From Rhodoferax sp. TH121 (GTDB taxonomy: Bacteria > Pseudomonadota > Gammaproteobacteria > Burkholderiales > Burkholderiaceae_C), in contig NZ_NOXW01000022.1 of NCBI RefSeq assembly GCF_002251855.1, positions 682,001 through 746,000 of the forward strand: a DNA stretch of 64,000 nt, read 5' to 3'. Each line of letters begins with the position of its first letter. The stretch's first letter is position 1. This document shows positions 52,371 to 61,870 of the stretch, piece by piece. The position numbers and the translations under genes are program-made. The notes under the pieces were generated by a model that was not told the DNA's origin, searched no databases, and was given only the letters and a program-made list of their open reading frames with translations.

Positions 52371-53390
52371 TTACTTGCAAGCGGCCGGGCCCTTGGAAGC
52401 GTCTACACCTTTGCACAGATCATCTTTCTTGATCCAGCCAGCCTTGACCACCACATCGAGGTTCTTCGCGGTGATTGGAACGGGCTTCAAGAACTGGGCC
52501 TGCAGGGCCACTTTCTTCTCGCCACCGTTCCAAGTTTGGGCGGCAGCTACTTTTTGGCCCTTGGCCAGCACCACGGCAGCGGCAGCAGCGTCCCGACCCA
52601 GGTCACGGGCGTCTTTCCACACCGACACAGTCTGGCTGCCCAATGCCACGCGGTTCAGCGCAGCGTGGTCACCGTCCTGGCCAGAGACTGGAATGCCCTT
52701 GATGCCCTTGGCTGTCAATGCAGCCACCACACCACCAGCGGTACCGTCGTTGGAGGCCACCACGGCGTCAATCTTGCCGCCGGTCTTGGTGATGATTTGC
52801 TCCATATTCTTCTGGGCGACTTCGGGTTTCCAGCCGTCGGTGTATTCCTCGCCCACGATCTTGATATCGCCTTTTTTAACGGCGGCGTCAATGATTTCTT
52901 GTTGGCCACCGCGCAGGAAGTTGGCGTTGGGGTCGGTCGGCGAGCCCTTGATCATCACGTAGTTGCCCTTGGGCTTGGCTTCCAGAATGGCGCGGGCTTG
53001 CATACGGCCCACTTCCACGTTGTCGAAGGTGATGTAGAACACGCCGGGCGCTTCGATCAGGCGGTCATATGCGACCACAGGAATCTTCTGCTGGTTGGCC
53101 TTGTTCACCGCGGGCAGGATGGCGTCCTTGTCCATGGCCAGAATGATCAGTGCCTTGGCGCCTTTGGAGATCAGGCTGTCGATGTCAGCCAGTTGCTTCT
53201 CGGGGGAGCCACCTGCGTCCGCACTGATATAGGTCGCACCGTCTTTGGCCAGCTGGGCCTTGATGGCGGCTTCGTCAGTCTTCCAGCGTTCTTCCTGGAA
53301 GTTGGACCAGCTCACGCCCACGACTTGGGCAAATGCGCCAGCAGCAGCCAGGCTCAGGGCCAGGGCAGTCAGGGTTGTCTTCAGTTTCAT
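52371..53390 (-). CDS. xylF: D-xylose ABC transporter substrate-binding protein
   Basis: 339 residues with a signal peptide ([20 protein letters not shown], cleavage after AFA). Type 1 periplasmic fold: [99 protein letters not shown], a pattern typical of XylF. First gene of the xyl operon, transcribed alone to a high level because of the following hairpin. Confidence 0.94.
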   Translation of the reverse strand: MKLKTTLTALALSLAAAGAFAQVVGVSWSNFQEERWKTDEAAIKAQLAKDGATYISADAGGSPEKQLADIDSLISKGAKALIILAMDKDAILPAVNKANQQKIPVVAYDRLIEAPGVFYITFDNVEVGRMQARAILEAKPKGNYVMIKGSPTDPNANFLRGGQQEIIDAAVKKGDIKIVGEEYTDGWKPEVAQKNMEQIITKTGGKIDAVVASNDGTAGGVVAALTAKGIKGIPVSGQDGDHAALNRVALGSQTVSVWKDARDLGRDAAAAAVVLAKGQKVAAAQTWNGGEKKVALQAQFLKPVPITAKNLDVVVKAGWIKKDDLCKGVDASKGPAACK

Positions 53391-53483
53391 TGCTTGTCTC
53401 CGGTGGATTGGCCTGTGTCAGGCCTATGGTTTTGGAAAGGCTTTTCAGAGCCATCGTGCTGCCTTAAATGCAACACATTGCAT

Positions 53484-53504
53484 TTAGTAAGGACGACAAA
53501 CTAA
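53484..53504. promoter_or_regulatory. Candidate XylR (ROK) operator upstream of xylF
   Basis: TTAGT (53484-53488) and ACTAA (53500-53504) form an imperfect dyad in the divergent xylF/CRTAC1 region, similar in style to A/T-rich ROK sites. A second A/T-rich dyad is at about 53549-53570. Confidence 0.3.
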
Positions 53505-53612
53505 TTGTTCGGGACTTGGCTTGTGGCGCGAATAGGGATAAACCCGACATAGTTTAATCATCGAACTTAATAAGATCGCCGGGTTCTTTCATTTTTCGCA
53601 AAGGATTGCCGC

Positions 53613-55241
53613 GTGCACCCTCTGGATTGGATTTCCCGGCCCGCCGTGCGCAGCGTGGTGGCTGGCTTGGGCCTGATGTCGGGCGCTTGGGCGGCCGATG
53701 CGCCCGCGCCCGCAACGCCCCGGTTTGCCGAAGAAACCGACATCGCTGGCCTGCAAAGCCGCTTTGAAGGCGAGGGTGAGTACATGGTGGGCGGTGGTGT
53801 GGCCACTTTCGATTGCGACGCTGATGGCCTGCCCGAGGTGTACGTGACCGCGGGTGTCAACAAAGCCAAGTTTCTGCGCAACCGCAGCACGCGGGGCGGT
53901 GCGCTCAAGTTGCAAGAAGAACGCTCGGGCCTGGAGCTGACCAATGCGGTAGGCGCCTACCCGCTGGACATCGACGGTGATGGCCAGACCGACTTGGTGG
54001 TGCTGCGCGTGGGTGAGGTGCAGGTGTTCAAGGGGCTGGGCCAATGCAAGTTCGAGCGCGCCAATGACGCCTGGACCATACGCACCGGCAATGGTTGGCA
54101 CACCGCGTTTGCCGCCACCTGGGAGCAAGGCCAAAGCTGGCCCACGCTGGCCATTGGCACCTACACCGACCGCAGCAAACCAGAGTTCCCTTGGGGCAGC
54201 TGCACACCGGGTCTGCTGCTGCGCCCCAAAGAGGGGGGCGGTTACCAGCCTGCCACGCCCTTGGTGCCGGGCCACTGTGCGCTGTCCATGCTGTTTTCGG
54301 ACTGGAATCGCTCGGGCACAGCTGCGCTGCGGGTCAGCAACGACCGTGAGTATTACAAGGGTGGTGAGGAGCAACTGTGGCAGTTGCCTGCGGGCGGCGC
54401 GCCTGCGCTGTACACCGCCGCCCAGGGCTGGAAGCCGTTGCAGATCTGGGGCATGGGCATTGCCAGCCACGACCTCAATGGTGATGGCTACCCCGAAGTG
54501 TTCTTGACCAGCATGTCCGACAACAAGCTGCAGACGCTCGAGGCGGGCGTGACCCAGCCGCGCTTCATCGATATAGCCTTCAAGCGCGGCGTCACCGCAC
54601 ACCGGCCCTACGTGGGCGGTGATGTGCACCCCAGCACCGCCTGGCACGCGCAGTTTGCCGACATGAACAACGATGGGCTGGCCGACCTGTTTGTGGTCAA
54701 AGGCAATGTGTCCACCATGCCCGACTTCGCCACGCTGGACCCCAACAATCTGCTGCTGCAAAAGGTCGATGGCAATTTTGTGGAAGCCGGCAGCCAGGCG
54801 GGCTTGGCCAGCTTCAAGCGCGGGCGCGGCGGCATGGTGGTGGACCTGAATGGTGACGGTTTGTTGGACGTGGTCGTGGTGAATCGCTGGGACAAGGCCC
54901 AGCTCTGGCGCCAGACCAGCAGCGGCGCACCTGCAGAGGCCAGCCACTGGCTGCAACTGCGCCTGCAACAGCCCGCAGCTAACCGCGATGCGGTGGGCGC
55001 CTGGGTGGAAGTGAAGCTGGGTGAGGGGGATGCGACCCGCGTGATTCGGCAGGAGCTCACGGTGGGCGGCGGTCACGCCAGCGGCCACCTGGGTTGGATG
55101 CACTTTGGCCTGGGCGCAGCAGAGGCTGTGCAGGTGCGGGTGCAATGGCCGCACGGCGGCTGGAGCGACTGGCTGCCCGCCAAGGCCGGCGCTTTCTACA
55201 CCCTCAGCCCCCAAGGCCTTGTGAATTGGAAAGCCCCATGA
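53613..55241 (+). CDS. CRTAC1-like FG-GAP/VCBS repeat protein with ASPIC/UnbV domain
   Basis: 542 residues from a GTG. Signal peptide (cleavage after GAWA). Calcium-site repeats DCDADGLPEVYV, DIDGDGQTDLVVL, DLNGDGYPEVFL, DMNNDGLADLFV and DLNGDGLLDVVVV are FG-GAP/VCBS blades of a beta-propeller. The C-terminal ASPIC/UnbV-like domain carries VGAWVEVKLGEG and WMHFGLGAAEAVQVRVQWPHG. Secreted. Its stop overlaps the haloperoxidase start (ATGA), so the two act together. Confidence 0.9.
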   Translation: MHPLDWISRPAVRSVVAGLGLMSGAWAADAPAPATPRFAEETDIAGLQSRFEGEGEYMVGGGVATFDCDADGLPEVYVTAGVNKAKFLRNRSTRGGALKLQEERSGLELTNAVGAYPLDIDGDGQTDLVVLRVGEVQVFKGLGQCKFERANDAWTIRTGNGWHTAFAATWEQGQSWPTLAIGTYTDRSKPEFPWGSCTPGLLLRPKEGGGYQPATPLVPGHCALSMLFSDWNRSGTAALRVSNDREYYKGGEEQLWQLPAGGAPALYTAAQGWKPLQIWGMGIASHDLNGDGYPEVFLTSMSDNKLQTLEAGVTQPRFIDIAFKRGVTAHRPYVGGDVHPSTAWHAQFADMNNDGLADLFVVKGNVSTMPDFATLDPNNLLLQKVDGNFVEAGSQAGLASFKRGRGGMVVDLNGDGLLDVVVVNRWDKAQLWRQTSSGAPAEASHWLQLRLQQPAANRDAVGAWVEVKLGEGDATRVIRQELTVGGGHASGHLGWMHFGLGAAEAVQVRVQWPHGGWSDWLPAKAGAFYTLSPQGLVNWKAP

Positions 55242-56596
55242 AACACCGATTGCTCTCCCTGTGTCTGGCTGGAGTCTGCGTTTGGGCCGGTGGGCCCTTG
55301 GCCGCGCAGGCGCAGCAGCCCACCCCTGCGGCCCGCCCGGCCAGCGCCTTCAGTGCGAGTGTGGCCACCGAATGGTTCAACCTGGTCTTGTTGCTCACCC
55401 AGCAGACACCGGGATACAGCCCGCCCGTGGCCTCGCGGGCCTTGGCGTATCTGGGGCTCACGCTGTACGAGTCGGTGGTGCCCGGCATGCCGCAGCACCA
55501 AAGCTTGGCAGGCCAGCTCAACGAGCTGCAGTCCCTGCCCTGGGCCCAGCCCGATGAGGTGCTGCACTGGCCCACGGTGGCCAACGCATCCATGGCGACC
55601 ATGACGCGCATGATGTTCCCCACCGCCAGCGCCGAGAACAAGACCCGGATCGACCTGCTGGAGCGCAGTCTGCCGCTCAAGTACAGCCAGGACTTTGACC
55701 CCAACACGGTCACGCCAGAGATCACCAACCGTTCGGAAACTTTTGGCAAGCTCATGGCCATGGCGATCATGACCTGGGCCCGGACCGACGGTGGCCACGA
55801 GGCCTGGGGCCCGCTGCGCCGCAGCCAGCAAAACTATGTGCCGCCGAGCGGTGAAGGCCAGTGGTCGGCTACACCGCCTGCGTTTGCTGCAGCGCTGTTG
55901 CCTTGGTGGGGAGACGTGCGGCCCTTTGTGTTGAAAACTGGCAGCAGCTGCGCTGCGCCGCCGCATCCCCCGTATTCAGAGAGCCCTGGGTCGGCCTTTT
56001 ACAAAGAGGCACAAGAGGTCTACCAGGTGAGCAACAAGGCCACCCAAGAGCAGCGCCAGGTGTCGCTGTACTGGGCCGATGACCCACTCAAGACCCCCAC
56101 GCCAGCGGGCCACTGGGCCTACATTGCCAACGACTTGCTGAAGTCGCAAAAAGCGGACTTGGCCAAGGCGGCCCACACCATGGTGCGCCTGAACCTGGCC
56201 ATGGCCGACGCATTTATTGCAGGCTGGAAAACCAAATACACCGCCAACCTGTTGCGTCCAGTCACCTATGTGCAACTGGTGATCGACAGCAACTGGGTCC
56301 CCACGCTGATGCACACGCCACCGTTTCCCGAATACCCGTCTGGCCACTCCGTGCAGTCCAGCGCGGCGGCTGGAGTGCTGGAGCAGGTGTTTGGTGCCAA
56401 CCAGCCGTTTACCGACAACACCCACAACGACCGGGGCTGGGGGCCGCGCACTTTTGCGAGTTTCCGCGTGGCGGCCGACGAGGCGGCGATTTCGCGCATG
56501 TACGCAGGCATCCACTTCCGCAGTGGCATTGAGGGTGGCAAGGTGCAGGGGCGCTGCGTGGCCCAGCAGGTGCTGGCGCTCAAGCTGGCGCGTTGA
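55238..56596 (+). CDS. Vanadium-dependent haloperoxidase-like (PAP2 superfamily) secreted protein
   Basis: 452 residues with a signal peptide (cleavage after AAQA). The vanadate/phosphate-site pattern is present in order: KYTANLLRP (about 333-341), EYPSGHS (about 365-371), and SRMYAGIHF (about 419-427), i.e. K-x6-RP, PSGH, SR-x5-H. Vanadium haloperoxidases and acid phosphatases share this site, so peroxidase versus phosphatase activity is not settled. Coupled to the CRTAC1-like gene. Confidence 0.88.
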   Translation: MKHRLLSLCLAGVCVWAGGPLAAQAQQPTPAARPASAFSASVATEWFNLVLLLTQQTPGYSPPVASRALAYLGLTLYESVVPGMPQHQSLAGQLNELQSLPWAQPDEVLHWPTVANASMATMTRMMFPTASAENKTRIDLLERSLPLKYSQDFDPNTVTPEITNRSETFGKLMAMAIMTWARTDGGHEAWGPLRRSQQNYVPPSGEGQWSATPPAFAAALLPWWGDVRPFVLKTGSSCAAPPHPPYSESPGSAFYKEAQEVYQVSNKATQEQRQVSLYWADDPLKTPTPAGHWAYIANDLLKSQKADLAKAAHTMVRLNLAMADAFIAGWKTKYTANLLRPVTYVQLVIDSNWVPTLMHTPPFPEYPSGHSVQSSAAAGVLEQVFGANQPFTDNTHNDRGWGPRTFASFRVAADEAAISRMYAGIHFRSGIEGGKVQGRCVAQQVLALKLAR

Positions 56597-56613
56597 GGCC
56601 AACGCAGAGCCTG

Positions 56614-57252
56614 CTAGGCCTGCACCACGATGGGAAATTCGGCGCGCAGGCCGTTTGCGGAGGGGCTGAAGGTACGTGTCAGGGCGGCCCGCTCCTGCTC
56701 GTCGAGGCGTCGCCACAGGGCGTCGCGGTCGTTTCCGGGCTCGCCCGCCACATAGAGTTGTGTGGTTAGAAGCTCCTTGCGGTCGAGCTTCACTTTTACA
56801 TGGATGTGGGGCGTGCGCCCGGTGTAGGGCGCTGGCCTCATGGTGCGAAAGCGGTAGCGGCCGTCTTTGCCAACTGCCACCGAGCCGAAGCCCTGAAAAC
56901 TGGGGTCCGCTTTGTTGCCGTCGCGGGGGTGGTGGTAGTGGCCCTCGTGGTCACACTGCCAGATTTCAACCACCGCGCCAGACACCGGCACACCTTTCGT
57001 GTCGGTCACCACCCCCTCTACCCAAGCGACCTGTGCTTTGTTGTAGACCGCGCTACCGTTGCGCAACAGATCAAAGTCGTTGTCGCTGGGCAGGGCAATG
57101 GGGTAATAGGGCCCTTCGGTCTGGCTGGGCGTGGGTCGCAGGGCCGTCTGCGCCCATGCGGGGCTGAGCCAAGCGGAGGCACCCGTAACGGCAAAAATGC
57201 CTGCACCATGGGCCAGCAACGAGCGGCGGGATGGCGGGTTGGCGTCATGCAT
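56614..57252 (-). CDS. Secreted intradiol ring-cleavage dioxygenase-like protein
   Basis: 212 residues. Twin-arginine-like signal (SRRSLLAHGAGIFAVTGASA). The intradiol dioxygenase fold opens TPSQTEGPYYPIALP, with Fe-ligand candidates Tyr in GHYHHP, Tyr in RYRFRTM and the His-x-His in PHIHVKV. Protocatechuate 3,4-dioxygenase and related enzymes use this set. Secreted versions are common and of unclear substrate. Convergent with the haloperoxidase-like gene. Confidence 0.88.
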   Translation of the reverse strand: MHDANPPSRRSLLAHGAGIFAVTGASAWLSPAWAQTALRPTPSQTEGPYYPIALPSDNDFDLLRNGSAVYNKAQVAWVEGVVTDTKGVPVSGAVVEIWQCDHEGHYHHPRDGNKADPSFQGFGSVAVGKDGRYRFRTMRPAPYTGRTPHIHVKVKLDRKELLTTQLYVAGEPGNDRDALWRRLDEQERAALTRTFSPSANGLRAEFPIVVQA

Positions 57253-57387
57253 GGCGGAATCCTGAAAAATGGACGACTGGCCCCGCGAGGGGCATCAGAC
57301 TACAAGCATCCGAATACGCAGAAACCGGAAAGTTCCACGCTTTGCCAAATCTGAGTGCCTTGGCGCCACGGTTCCGTAGCGCGGGGC

Positions 57388-57972
57388 TCAGCCTTCGCCC
57401 ACTCCAATGGGCGCGGGCGCCCGCATCACGATGCGGGTGAACAGCCGGTCGAAAGCCGGATCGCGCGGATGTTGGCCGGTGAGCGGGTCGCAGTTGTTGG
57501 CAAAGGCCGCGTCCAACTCTGCCCAATCGGCATCGCCCAGCACGGCTTGCGCTACGGGCAGGATGGCAGTTTCTTCCAGCTTCATGTGGGCCAGGTAGGC
57601 GGCCACATAGCGGCGCACCGCGGCATCAAATGCGGCGTGGCGGCTTTCGCCCAGCAACTCCCAGGCCAGCAGCAGGTGTTGCAGCTCGCGCACGGCGGCT
57701 TCGCTGTGGGCGTGGTCTTTTTCCAGCTGGGTCACGGCTTCCATGGTCTGGGGCGCCAGGCGCACCACGCGCGGAAACAGCAGGTCCGACTCCTTGGGGT
57801 GGTGTAAACGCTCGGGGAATTCGTCGATGTAGAACAGCATGGCGCGCAGCACGTCAAAAAAGCGCTCGGGCTCATCACCGGGCCCACGGTCCAGCATGAG
57901 CAGCAGCGACTGCAGCATGGCGGCCAAGGCGGCGTGTTCGTCTTTGATGGTTTGCAGGCTGCTGCGGGGCAT
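57388..57972 (-). CDS. Hemerythrin domain-containing protein
   Basis: 194 residues from the ATG at 57970-57972. Four-helix bundle with di-iron ligand candidates in IKDEHAALAAML, ERLHHPKESDLLFP, LEKDHAHSEAAV and LAHMKLEETAILP. Hemerythrin-like proteins of this type bind oxygen or sense oxygen or NO. Neighbours give no pathway. It is divergent from the DUF748 gene. Confidence 0.88.
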   Translation of the reverse strand: MPRSSLQTIKDEHAALAAMLQSLLLMLDRGPGDEPERFFDVLRAMLFYIDEFPERLHHPKESDLLFPRVVRLAPQTMEAVTQLEKDHAHSEAAVRELQHLLLAWELLGESRHAAFDAAVRRYVAAYLAHMKLEETAILPVAQAVLGDADWAELDAAFANNCDPLTGQHPRDPAFDRLFTRIVMRAPAPIGVGEG

Positions 57973-58127
57973 GGCGTGTCTCCGGTGATTTTGGTGAGAG
58001 CTTCCCACGCGCGGTGCCCGGTGAGCTTGATGCAGGTCAACGGCTGTGCACGGTTCAAATGGCGCCGTTACCATCTCTGGTGTGCGCCACCCGGCGCGGT
58101 ACCGACGCTTTTACCTCCAGACCCGCC

Positions 58128-61100
58128 ATGACCCCACTACCCCCCCGAATCCTGCCCTGGTTGCGCCGCCTGGCCTATGCGCTGGGTGCGCTGGTTTTGC
58201 TGTGGGGGCTGGCCTGGGCGCTGCTGCCTTCCATCGCAAAGAGCCAGGCCCAAACCCGGCTGTCGGCCCTGCTGGGCCGCGCGGTGTCGATTGGGGCTAT
58301 TGAGTTTGCGCCCTGGTCGCTGGAGCTCACGGTGCGCGACTTGGCGGTGGCCAAGGCGGATGGCAGCGGGCCGCAGTTCAGCGTGGCGCGCGTCTATGTG
58401 GATGCCGAACTCCAGTCCTTGCTGCGCTTGGCGCCGGTGGTGGACGCCGTGGCGGTGGAGGCGCCCACGCTGCACCTCACCCACACGGGCAAAGGGCAGT
58501 ACGACATTGACGACATCGTGCAGCGCCTGCAGGCACCCTCGGACGCTCCCGCAGGGGACCCGCTGCGCTTTGCGGTGTACAACGTCACCCTCAGCCGCGG
58601 CAGCGTGGACTACACCGACCAGTCGCTACAAGGCCCGCCGCGCCAGCACACGCTGCGCGAGCTGCAGCTCAATGTGCCGTTTTTGAGCAACTTTGATTCC
58701 AAGCGCGATGTGCTGGTGGAGCCCCGTCTGGCTTTTGTCCTCAATGGCAGCGCGTTTGACACGGCTGCCCAAGGTACCCCTTTTGCCCAAACCCGCAAGG
58801 GTGAGGCGCAACTCAAGATCAGCCAGTTCGACCTCAAGCCCTATCTGCCTTACCTGCCTGCGGGCCTGCCGGTGCAGCCGCAAAGTGCGGTGGTGGATGC
58901 AGAGCTCAAGATCGGCTTTGTGCAGCAGCCACAAACGGCGGTCACGCTGTCGGGTGTGGTCACTGTGGGCCAGTTGGCTGTCGCCGATGCCGCTGGTGCC
59001 CCCCTGCTGTCGCTGGACACGGTGCGCACCGAGCTGGTCGATGTACGTCCACTGGAACAGCAGGTGACGCTGGGCGCGGTAGAGATTACCAACCCGCGCC
59101 TGCAGGTGCAGCGCGCGCGCAACGGCCGCCTGAATCTGGAGCTGGCTAGTGCAGGTGCTGCCAAAAATGCTCCTAAAACAGAAGCTACTCGCGCAGAATC
59201 CACGGGGTCTAAAGGCCAAAAAGACTCAAAAATACCGGTGACCGCCAAGCCATGGGCCTTGGCGCTAGAGCGCCTGGCGCTGCGCGGCGGACGTCTGGAT
59301 TGGCAGGATCAACAGACCCCCGCCAAGCTGGCCCTCACCGACCTGGAACTCAGCGCACAGGGCCTGCACTGGCCCTTGGAGAAGCCGGTGCAAGCAGAAC
59401 TCAGCGCCAACCTGCCTGCGGGCAAGACCAGCGCGCGCCTGAGCATGCAGGCAGAGGGCACCGACCAGCAGGGTCGTGCCCAAGCCACGGTCAATGGCCT
59501 GGCATTAGCGCTGGCTGATCCCTACCTGTCTGCCTGGCTGCAGCCCACGGTGCGCGGGACGCTGGATGCCGAACTGGGCGCCACGTGGGCCGGCGACCAG
59601 CTGCAGGCTACGGTGAAAAAACTGGCCGTGCGCGACGCTGGCCTGGTGGCCAGCAAGGCCATGGTGGCTGCGGCCCCCACGCGAACGACGCGCAACTCTG
59701 AGAGCCCCAGCTCCCAGGATCTGCCCAAGTTCAAGCTGCTTGAGCTGAGTGATGCCCAGGTGGACGTGGCCGCCCGCAGTGCCCGTGTGGGCAAGCTGCT
59801 GCTGGCTGGCGCCAGCAGCGGTGTGCGCCGCGAGACAGACGGGACCTGGATGTTTGAGCGCTGGCTGAAGACGGCTACTGAGGCTGCGCCCAGTGCTCCT
59901 GCCATCCCGGCTGCCACTGCGCACGCTGCTACACCGTGGAAAGTGGTGCTGGGCGAGCTGCAACTGCAAGACGCCAGTTTGCAATTCACCGACCGGGTGA
60001 ATACACGCCCGGTGCGACTGGACGTGTCAGCCCTGAACCTGCAGGCCAAAGGAGCTGCGCTCGATGGCAAGAAGCCGGTGCCGGTGACGCTCAGCGCCCG
60101 CGTCAAGTCCGGTCAGGCCGAGGCTGGCAGCCTGCGCTATCAAGGCACCGTGGCCTGGGAGCCTGTGCTGGCCCAGGGCACGTTGGAGCTTGTGGAGCTG
60201 CCAGTGCACGCGCTGGCACCGTATGGAGCCAGCCAGGTGAATCTGGATGTTCTGCGGGCCGATGCCAGCTTCAAGGGCCAGCTGCGCTTTGCCAGCACGG
60301 CCAAGGGGCCAGAGCTCGCCCTCAAGGGCGATGCGCAGCTGGAAGATTTCCGGGCCAACACCGTGCAAGGCGCAGCCGGCAGTTTTGCCGAAGAACTGCT
60401 GAGCTGGAAGTCACTCAACGTGCCTGGCATCGACCTGGCCATGGCGCCCGGCACCGCCACCCGCGTGAGCGTGCGTGAGGCGGCACTGTCCGACTTTTAT
60501 GCCCGCCTCATCGTCAACCCCAATGGCCGCCTGAACCTGCAAGACCTGGGCAAAACCCCGGCCCAGGCCGATGCCGCCGCCAGTGCGCCAGCCGGTGCCA
60601 CAGCTTCGGCCCCCGCACCTGCTGTATCCGCTGACGCCAGTGCCAACGCCAGCCCCGAAGCCATCATCACCATGGGCCCCATCAGCCTGGTCAACGGCCG
60701 GGTGCTCTTCTCCGACCGCTTTATCCAGCCCAACTACACGGCCAACCTGAGCGACCTGACCGGCAAGCTCAGCCAGTTCTCCAGCCAGCCCGCGAATGGT
60801 GTGGTGCAGCTGGCCGATCTGGAACTGCGTGGCCGTGCCGAGGGCACGGCTTCGCTGGAGATCACCGGCAAGCTCAACCCGCTGGCCAAACCGCTGGCGC
60901 TGGACATTGCGGGTAAGGTGCGCGACCTGGAGCTGTCGCCGCTCTCGCCCTATGCCGTCAAGTACGCGGGCTACGGCATTGAGCGCGGCAAGCTCAGCCT
61001 GGATGTGCGTTACACCGTGCAACCCGATGGCCAGCTCACCGCCACCAACAAGCTGGTACTCAACCAGCTGACCTTTGGCGACAAGGTGGACGGCGCGCCC

Positions 61101-61859
61101 AACAGCCTGCCGGTTAAGCTGGCGGTGACCCTGCTGGCCGACCGCAATGGTGTGATTGACCTAGACCTGCCCATCAGCGGCTCGCTCAACGACCCGCAGT
61201 TCCGCATCGGCCCGGTGATCTGGAAGGTGGTGACCAACCTGGTGGCCAAGGCCATCACGGCACCGTTCAGCTTGCTGGCCAACGCATTGGGCGGCGCAGG
61301 CAGTTCGGAACTGAGCACCGTGGCCTTTGCGCCCGGTAGTGGCGTGTTGACCGACTCCGCCAAAGCTGGCCTGGACAAGGTGGCCAAGGCCTTGGTGGAC
61401 CGCCCCGGTTTGCGTCTGACCGTGCAAGGCACGGCCAACGTGGAGGCTGAGTACGGAGCCATCAAGCGCGAACGCCTCAAGGGTCTGCTGCTGGCCGAAA
61501 AGCGCCGTCGCACCACAGCCCAGGGACAAGATGCGGCGGCAGTGGCCAGCTACAGCGCCGAAGAAATGCCGGTGCTGTTACGCGCGGTCTACCGCCGCGC
61601 CGACATCACCAAACCACGCAACCTGGTGGGCCTGACCAAAGACATCGAAGTGCCCGACATGGAGGCCCTGCTGCTGGCCAACATCACGGTCAACGACGAG
61701 GCCGCGCGTGAGCTCGCGCTGCAGCGTGGTGTCGTGGTCAAGGACTACCTGGCTGCCAAACAGGTGAATGCCGAGCGCCTGTTTCTGGGGGCGGTGAAAA
61801 CCGGTGGCGCAGCGGCCGAGGCCAAGCCACAAGCCGAACTCAACTTGGCTAGCCCATAG
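58128..61859 (+). CDS. DUF748/AsmA-like large envelope protein
   Basis: 1243 residues from the ATG at 58128. One N-terminal membrane anchor (LAYALGALVLLWGLAWALLP), then a long repeated beta-rich body (DUF748): LTVRDLAVAKADGSGPQFSV, ALERLALRGGRLDWQDQ, GPISLVNGRVLFSDRFIQPNY and SPYAVKYAGYGIERGKLSLDVRY. The C-terminal VAFAPGSGVLTDSAKAGLDKVAKAL resembles an OmpA-like end. AsmA-like proteins bridge the periplasm and take part in lipid transport. A dispersed repeat lies at 59169-59229 within a Ser/Lys-rich linker. Confidence 0.9.
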   Translation: MTPLPPRILPWLRRLAYALGALVLLWGLAWALLPSIAKSQAQTRLSALLGRAVSIGAIEFAPWSLELTVRDLAVAKADGSGPQFSVARVYVDAELQSLLRLAPVVDAVAVEAPTLHLTHTGKGQYDIDDIVQRLQAPSDAPAGDPLRFAVYNVTLSRGSVDYTDQSLQGPPRQHTLRELQLNVPFLSNFDSKRDVLVEPRLAFVLNGSAFDTAAQGTPFAQTRKGEAQLKISQFDLKPYLPYLPAGLPVQPQSAVVDAELKIGFVQQPQTAVTLSGVVTVGQLAVADAAGAPLLSLDTVRTELVDVRPLEQQVTLGAVEITNPRLQVQRARNGRLNLELASAGAAKNAPKTEATRAESTGSKGQKDSKIPVTAKPWALALERLALRGGRLDWQDQQTPAKLALTDLELSAQGLHWPLEKPVQAELSANLPAGKTSARLSMQAEGTDQQGRAQATVNGLALALADPYLSAWLQPTVRGTLDAELGATWAGDQLQATVKKLAVRDAGLVASKAMVAAAPTRTTRNSESPSSQDLPKFKLLELSDAQVDVAARSARVGKLLLAGASSGVRRETDGTWMFERWLKTATEAAPSAPAIPAATAHAATPWKVVLGELQLQDASLQFTDRVNTRPVRLDVSALNLQAKGAALDGKKPVPVTLSARVKSGQAEAGSLRYQGTVAWEPVLAQGTLELVELPVHALAPYGASQVNLDVLRADASFKGQLRFASTAKGPELALKGDAQLEDFRANTVQGAAGSFAEELLSWKSLNVPGIDLAMAPGTATRVSVREAALSDFYARLIVNPNGRLNLQDLGKTPAQADAAASAPAGATASAPAPAVSADASANASPEAIITMGPISLVNGRVLFSDRFIQPNYTANLSDLTGKLSQFSSQPANGVVQLADLELRGRAEGTASLEITGKLNPLAKPLALDIAGKVRDLELSPLSPYAVKYAGYGIERGKLSLDVRYTVQPDGQLTATNKLVLNQLTFGDKVDGAPNSLPVKLAVTLLADRNGVIDLDLPISGSLNDPQFRIGPVIWKVVTNLVAKAITAPFSLLANALGGAGSSELSTVAFAPGSGVLTDSAKAGLDKVAKALVDRPGLRLTVQGTANVEAEYGAIKRERLKGLLLAEKRRRTTAQGQDAAAVASYSAEEMPVLLRAVYRRADITKPRNLVGLTKDIEVPDMEALLLANITVNDEAARELALQRGVVVKDYLAAKQVNAERLFLGAVKTGGAAAEAKPQAELNLASP
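59169..59229 (+). repeat. Dispersed ~55-bp repeat, copy 10 (inside DUF748 gene)
   Basis: GCTCCTAAAACAGAAGCTAC, TCGCGCAGAATCCACGGGG, TCTAAAGGCC. It encodes APKTEATRAESTGSKGQ in the GCT frame and falls in a linker between domains. Confidence 0.65.
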
Positions 61860-61870
61860 GAGCATGCCGG

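Noticed and set aside
53589..55214. Long minus-strand open frame opposite the CRTAC1-like gene
   Set aside because: The plus-strand reading has five calcium-site repeats and a signal peptide; the opposite frame has none.
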